DNA from: Phycisphaerae bacterium
Lineage (GTDB): Bacteria; Planctomycetota; Phycisphaerae; Phycisphaerales; UBA1924
DNA: 7,767 nucleotides
Reading direction: 5' to 3'
Assembly (NCBI GenBank): GCA_016794945.1
Contig: JAEUIX010000059.1
Location: 1 to 7,767, forward strand
Below are positions 5,479-7,767 of this stretch, one piece after another. Numbering within the stretch: the stretch's first letter is position 1; each line of letters starts with the position of its first letter. Below the pieces are notes generated by a model. That model was given only the letters and a program-made list of their open reading frames with translations, was not told where the DNA came from and searched no databases. Made by a program: the position numbers and the translations under genes.

Positions 5479-7007
5479 GCGCCCGCCGGGGCGGCCGGAG
5501 CGGGCGGCGCGGCGCGTTCGGTCTCGCGCCGGGCGATGGCTTCGAACATGGCGCGGGCGGAAGGCTGGTGGATGGTGTGCGGCATGCCGGGGACGACGGT
5601 GACCTGCGCATCGGAGCCGAGGGCTGAGAGGGCCTGCTGGAGCAGCGCGGCGGCGCCCTGGAGGTAGAACGTGTCCTTCTCGCCCGCGATGACGTGGATC
5701 TTGCCCTTGAGGCGCGGAGCAAGGGCGGCCCAGTTGCGCTCGAGCACGAGACGGATGTCGTAGCGCTCCCAGGCCTTTGCAGTCTGGGGGTCGATGCGGC
5801 CGGTCGCGCGGTCGAACAGGCGGCGCGGCGAGCCGTCGGGCTCGCGTGGGCTGAAGACCGCCTCGAACGAGGCGATCTGCCCGCCGTGGCCGAGGACGTC
5901 TTCCATGGCGACGAAGTCGTCGTAGTAGAGCGAGACGCGGTCGCCCATGCGGGCGAGCGGGCGGCGCTGGCCGCCGGCGTCCCTGTACATGTTCTCGCCG
6001 TCGCGGTAGAGGTTGATCTGCTGGAAGTCGCGGAAGTCGACGGGATCGGGCACGTGGGACCAGCAACCGGAGAAGGCGTCGGGGTAGGTGACCTGGAGCC
6101 AGAGGCTGCTCCAACCGCCGGAAGAGATGCCCCAGACGTAACGGCGCTCTCCGCCCCCGCCGCCCGGGGCCGCGGGACCGCGGTACTTGGTTTCGACGGC
6201 GGGGATGAGTTCCTCGACGAGCACGCGTCCCCAGGGGCCGTTGGTGGCCGAGTCCGCGAAGACGCTGTGGCCCCACGCGCAGGTGGGATCGGGCACGACC
6301 TGAAGGACGTCGTCGGCGGGACCGCCCTGCTGGCCGATGCGTCCGGCGGAGCGGTGGTCGCCGCCGAAGCCGTTGATGTAATACAGGGCGGGCCAGGTTC
6401 TGTCGGGCTGGTCGGACCATGCCTTGGGCAGCACGACGGAGGCGCGGACCTTGACCTCCCGCTTGTGGAACTCCGAGAGCAGCGGGCTGACGATCTCGAC
6501 GAGCTTGACGCGGTCGGTCTCCGCGAACGGGCGCGGGGCGACGACGTTGGAGAGCTTGAGCGCCAAGGGCTCAGGCTTGGCGGCGTCGGCGAGGGCGACG
6601 ATGCTGTGCAAGTCGCCGGCTCCCTGGCCGGGGACGGGGTGGTCGAGGCTGCGTCGGGCGATGCCCTGCACCGCCCAGGTGCCGTCGGTGAGCGACGACA
6701 GGGGCCTGGGGAACGCGCGCAGGCCGGGCGTGGCGGCGTCGATGGTGATCGATCCGCCCGGTGGAACGTCGGTCACGTCGAGCGAGATGACCTGCGGCGG
6801 GCGGAACCAGTTGGTGATCAGCTGGCGAGGTTCGGGCCCGGAGGCCGAGGATCGCTGGAGCATGGCAACGTAGACGCGCCCGGAGTACGGGCCGGGCTGC
6901 TGCTGGGCGTCGAACTCGATGGTGAATCTGGGCTGGGCGAGCGCGCCGAGCGGGGCCAGCAGCGCCAGGCACATCACGGCGGACCGAGCGCGGCGGAAGG
7001 TTCTCAT
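5472..7007 (-). CDS. Secreted alpha/beta-hydrolase, esterase D/enterochelin esterase-like family
   Basis: A 511-aa exported hydrolase. Signal peptide MRTFRRARSAVMCLALLAP with cleavage after ALA (about residue 24). Residues 26-185 form a beta-rich N-terminal domain I do not recognise, possibly analogous to the N-domain of enterochelin esterases. The hydrolase domain (about 190-495; PF00756-like) shows YYINGFGG (213-216, oxyanion-hole region), GHSVFADSATNGPWG, the nucleophile elbow GISSGG with Ser295, Asp445 in AGEKDTF and His477 (or His480) in PGMPHTIHQ. This is a complete Ser-Asp-His triad. A glycine-rich loop lies near 276-287 just before the elbow, and the C-terminus is an Ala/Pro tail. GGAG seven bases before ATG 7007 supports the start. 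It follows mnmA by 30 bases and is probably co-transcribed with it. Substrate unknown: carboxylic ester, feruloyl or siderophore ester are all possible. Confidence 0.87.
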   Translation of the reverse strand: MRTFRRARSAVMCLALLAPLGALAQPRFTIEFDAQQQPGPYSGRVYVAMLQRSSASGPEPRQLITNWFRPPQVISLDVTDVPPGGSITIDAATPGLRAFPRPLSSLTDGTWAVQGIARRSLDHPVPGQGAGDLHSIVALADAAKPEPLALKLSNVVAPRPFAETDRVKLVEIVSPLLSEFHKREVKVRASVVLPKAWSDQPDRTWPALYYINGFGGDHRSAGRIGQQGGPADDVLQVVPDPTCAWGHSVFADSATNGPWGRVLVEELIPAVETKYRGPAAPGGGGGERRYVWGISSGGWSSLWLQVTYPDAFSGCWSHVPDPVDFRDFQQINLYRDGENMYRDAGGQRRPLARMGDRVSLYYDDFVAMEDVLGHGGQIASFEAVFSPREPDGSPRRLFDRATGRIDPQTAKAWERYDIRLVLERNWAALAPRLKGKIHVIAGEKDTFYLQGAAALLQQALSALGSDAQVTVVPGMPHTIHQPSARAMFEAIARRETERAAPPAPAAPAGAH

Positions 7008-7037
7008 GGCCGATCTCCAAAGCGCGTCCGCGGACCG

Positions 7038-7767
7038 TCAGCCGACGCGGGCGATCCACCCGCCGCCGAGCACGCGGTCCGTTTCATCGTCAGCATACAG
7101 CACGACCGCCTGGCCCGGCGCGACGGCGCTCTGGGGTCGATCGAACTCGACCTCAAACGCGTGTTGGCGTCCGGAGTAGTTCGGCCCCTCCGCGACTGCG
7201 GGATCGACGGCGCGGGCGCGGGCGGGCACGGGCGCACCGTTGCTGCGGTACCGCGCCCAGCAGGCGAACCAGTCGCCGGCGGGCGGCGGGTCGGCGAGCC
7301 AGTTGGCCTCGAGCGCGGTGCAGCGTGACGCGAGGAGGCGCTCGGCGGGGCCGATGGTGACGGTGCGAGCGGCGGGGTCCTTGGCGACCACGTAGACGGG
7401 GTGGCCGAGTGCCATTCCGACGCCGCGGCGCTGGCCGATGGTGAAGCGGTGCTGGCCCGCGTGGACGCCAACGGGGTTGCCGGACTCGTCGAGGATGTCG
7501 CCGGAAGCGGACGCGAGTTCGGGGCGGCGGCGCTCGACGAAGGCGGCGTAGTCGTTGTCGGGAACGAAGCAGATCTCCTGCGAGTCGGGCTTGTCGAAGA
7601 CCGGAAGGCTCAGGTCCTGGGCGAGGCGGCGGACGTCGGGCTTGTGCATCTCGCCGATGGGCAGCAGCACGCGGTCGAGCCGGTCGCGACCGAGGCCGAA
7701 CAGGACGTAGCTCTGGTCCTTGGCGTGGTCGAGTCCGCGGCGGAGTTCGGTGCCGCCAGCCGCACGA
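7038..7767 (-). CDS. mnmA: tRNA-specific 2-thiouridylase MnmA, C-terminal part (N-terminus off right edge)
   Basis: MnmA transfers sulfur to uridine-34 of tRNAs for Lys, Glu and Gln (s2U), using ATP and a persulfide relay. The 242 residues in view begin with LRRGLDHAKDQSYVLF, typical of the middle of MnmA. DSQEICFVPDNDYAAF follows; its cysteine (position 7569-7571, residue 66 of the fragment) matches the persulfide Cys199 of E. coli MnmA. The central/C-terminal beta domains follow with QHRFTIGQRRGVGMALG, VYVVAKDPAARTVTIGP, a RYRSNGAPVPARA strand and PGQAVVLYADD near the end. The PP-loop ATPase domain with the first catalytic Cys is outside the window. A shorter reading from the internal GTG at 7670 is not credible, because homology continues upstream to the edge. 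Leads a probable two-gene unit with the esterase gene. Confidence 0.95.
   Translation of the reverse strand, partial: RAAGGTELRRGLDHAKDQSYVLFGLGRDRLDRVLLPIGEMHKPDVRRLAQDLSLPVFDKPDSQEICFVPDNDYAAFVERRRPELASASGDILDESGNPVGVHAGQHRFTIGQRRGVGMALGHPVYVVAKDPAARTVTIGPAERLLASRCTALEANWLADPPPAGDWFACWARYRSNGAPVPARARAVDPAVAEGPNYSGRQHAFEVEFDRPQSAVAPGQAVVLYADDETDRVLGGGWIARVG

Noticed and set aside
5480..5493. Small hairpin CGCCC/GGGCG just past the hscB stop
   Set aside because: Five-pair stem inside esterase coding sequence with no T tract; not supportable as a terminator.
4883..5722. Long in-frame upstream extension of the racemase gene
   Set aside because: Arg/Pro/Ala-rich sequence antisense to hscB; the GTG with AAGGAG at 4889-4894 and the family N-terminus fix the start.
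4555..6420. Minus-strand open frame of 621 codons across hscB and parts of the racemase and esterase genes
   Set aside because: Arg/Pro/Ala-rich translation without motifs, out of frame with the recognised esterase and racemase genes.
7026..7035. Palindrome GTCCGCGGAC in the mnmA-esterase gap
   Set aside because: Only ten bases, no room for a loop, no T run, and expected by chance at this GC content; not called a terminator or operator.
5694..7328. Plus-strand open frame of 544 codons opposite the esterase and mnmA genes
   Set aside because: Low-complexity Gly/Ala/Asp/Val-rich composition, no motifs, and fully antisense to two clear protein families; an effect of high GC.

Overview
The window is uniformly very GC-rich and codes for protein almost throughout. 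It holds eight protein-coding genes; the first and last run off the edges. No rRNA, tRNA, CRISPR array, insertion sequence or phage gene is visible. The families and style (a CPFV-type redoxin, a free-standing DsbD N-terminal domain, a site-2 protease with several PDZ domains, a CPDN-like Asp/Glu racemase, secreted esterase) suggest a chromosomal segment of a Gram-negative-type bacterium. Planctomycetota, perhaps a Phycisphaerae-like lineage, is my best guess. This rests on general resemblance, not on a marker gene.

Layout from left to right. (1) Positions 1-1789, minus: RseP/site-2-type membrane metalloprotease with HELGH and about four PDZ-like units; its C-terminus lies off the left edge. 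(2) 1934-2611, minus: exported Prx-like/thioredoxin-fold redoxin. (3) 2703-3572, minus: exported free-standing DsbD N-terminal domain with a CX3C pair. (4) 3683-4147, plus: rhodanese-fold lipoprotein lacking the catalytic cysteine. (5) 4163-4882, minus: Asp/Glu racemase family protein with a GTG start. (6) 4966-5478, plus: HscB-type J-domain co-chaperone. (7) 5472-7007, minus: secreted alpha/beta-hydrolase esterase. (8) 7038-7767, minus: C-terminal part of MnmA, the tRNA 2-thiouridylase. All gaps are shorter than 150 bases. They contain hairpins and short perfect palindromes, described individually.

Genes 2 to 4 form a small envelope thiol-redox neighbourhood: two exported thiol proteins in a probable operon, and a divergent lipoprotein of the rhodanese fold. 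The adjacent membrane protease also acts at the envelope, but 144 bases and a strong hairpin separate it from them. mnmA and the esterase gene are 30 bases apart on the same strand and probably co-transcribed. hscB and mnmA both belong to cellular sulfur handling (Fe-S clusters, tRNA thiolation) but are not in one operon. I find no convincing new multi-gene system. The best leads are the cysteine-less rhodanese lipoprotein, the DsbD-N/redoxin pair without its membrane partner, the altered first catalytic site of the racemase, the unusually long multi-PDZ protease, and the perfect palindromes upstream of two of the redox-region genes.
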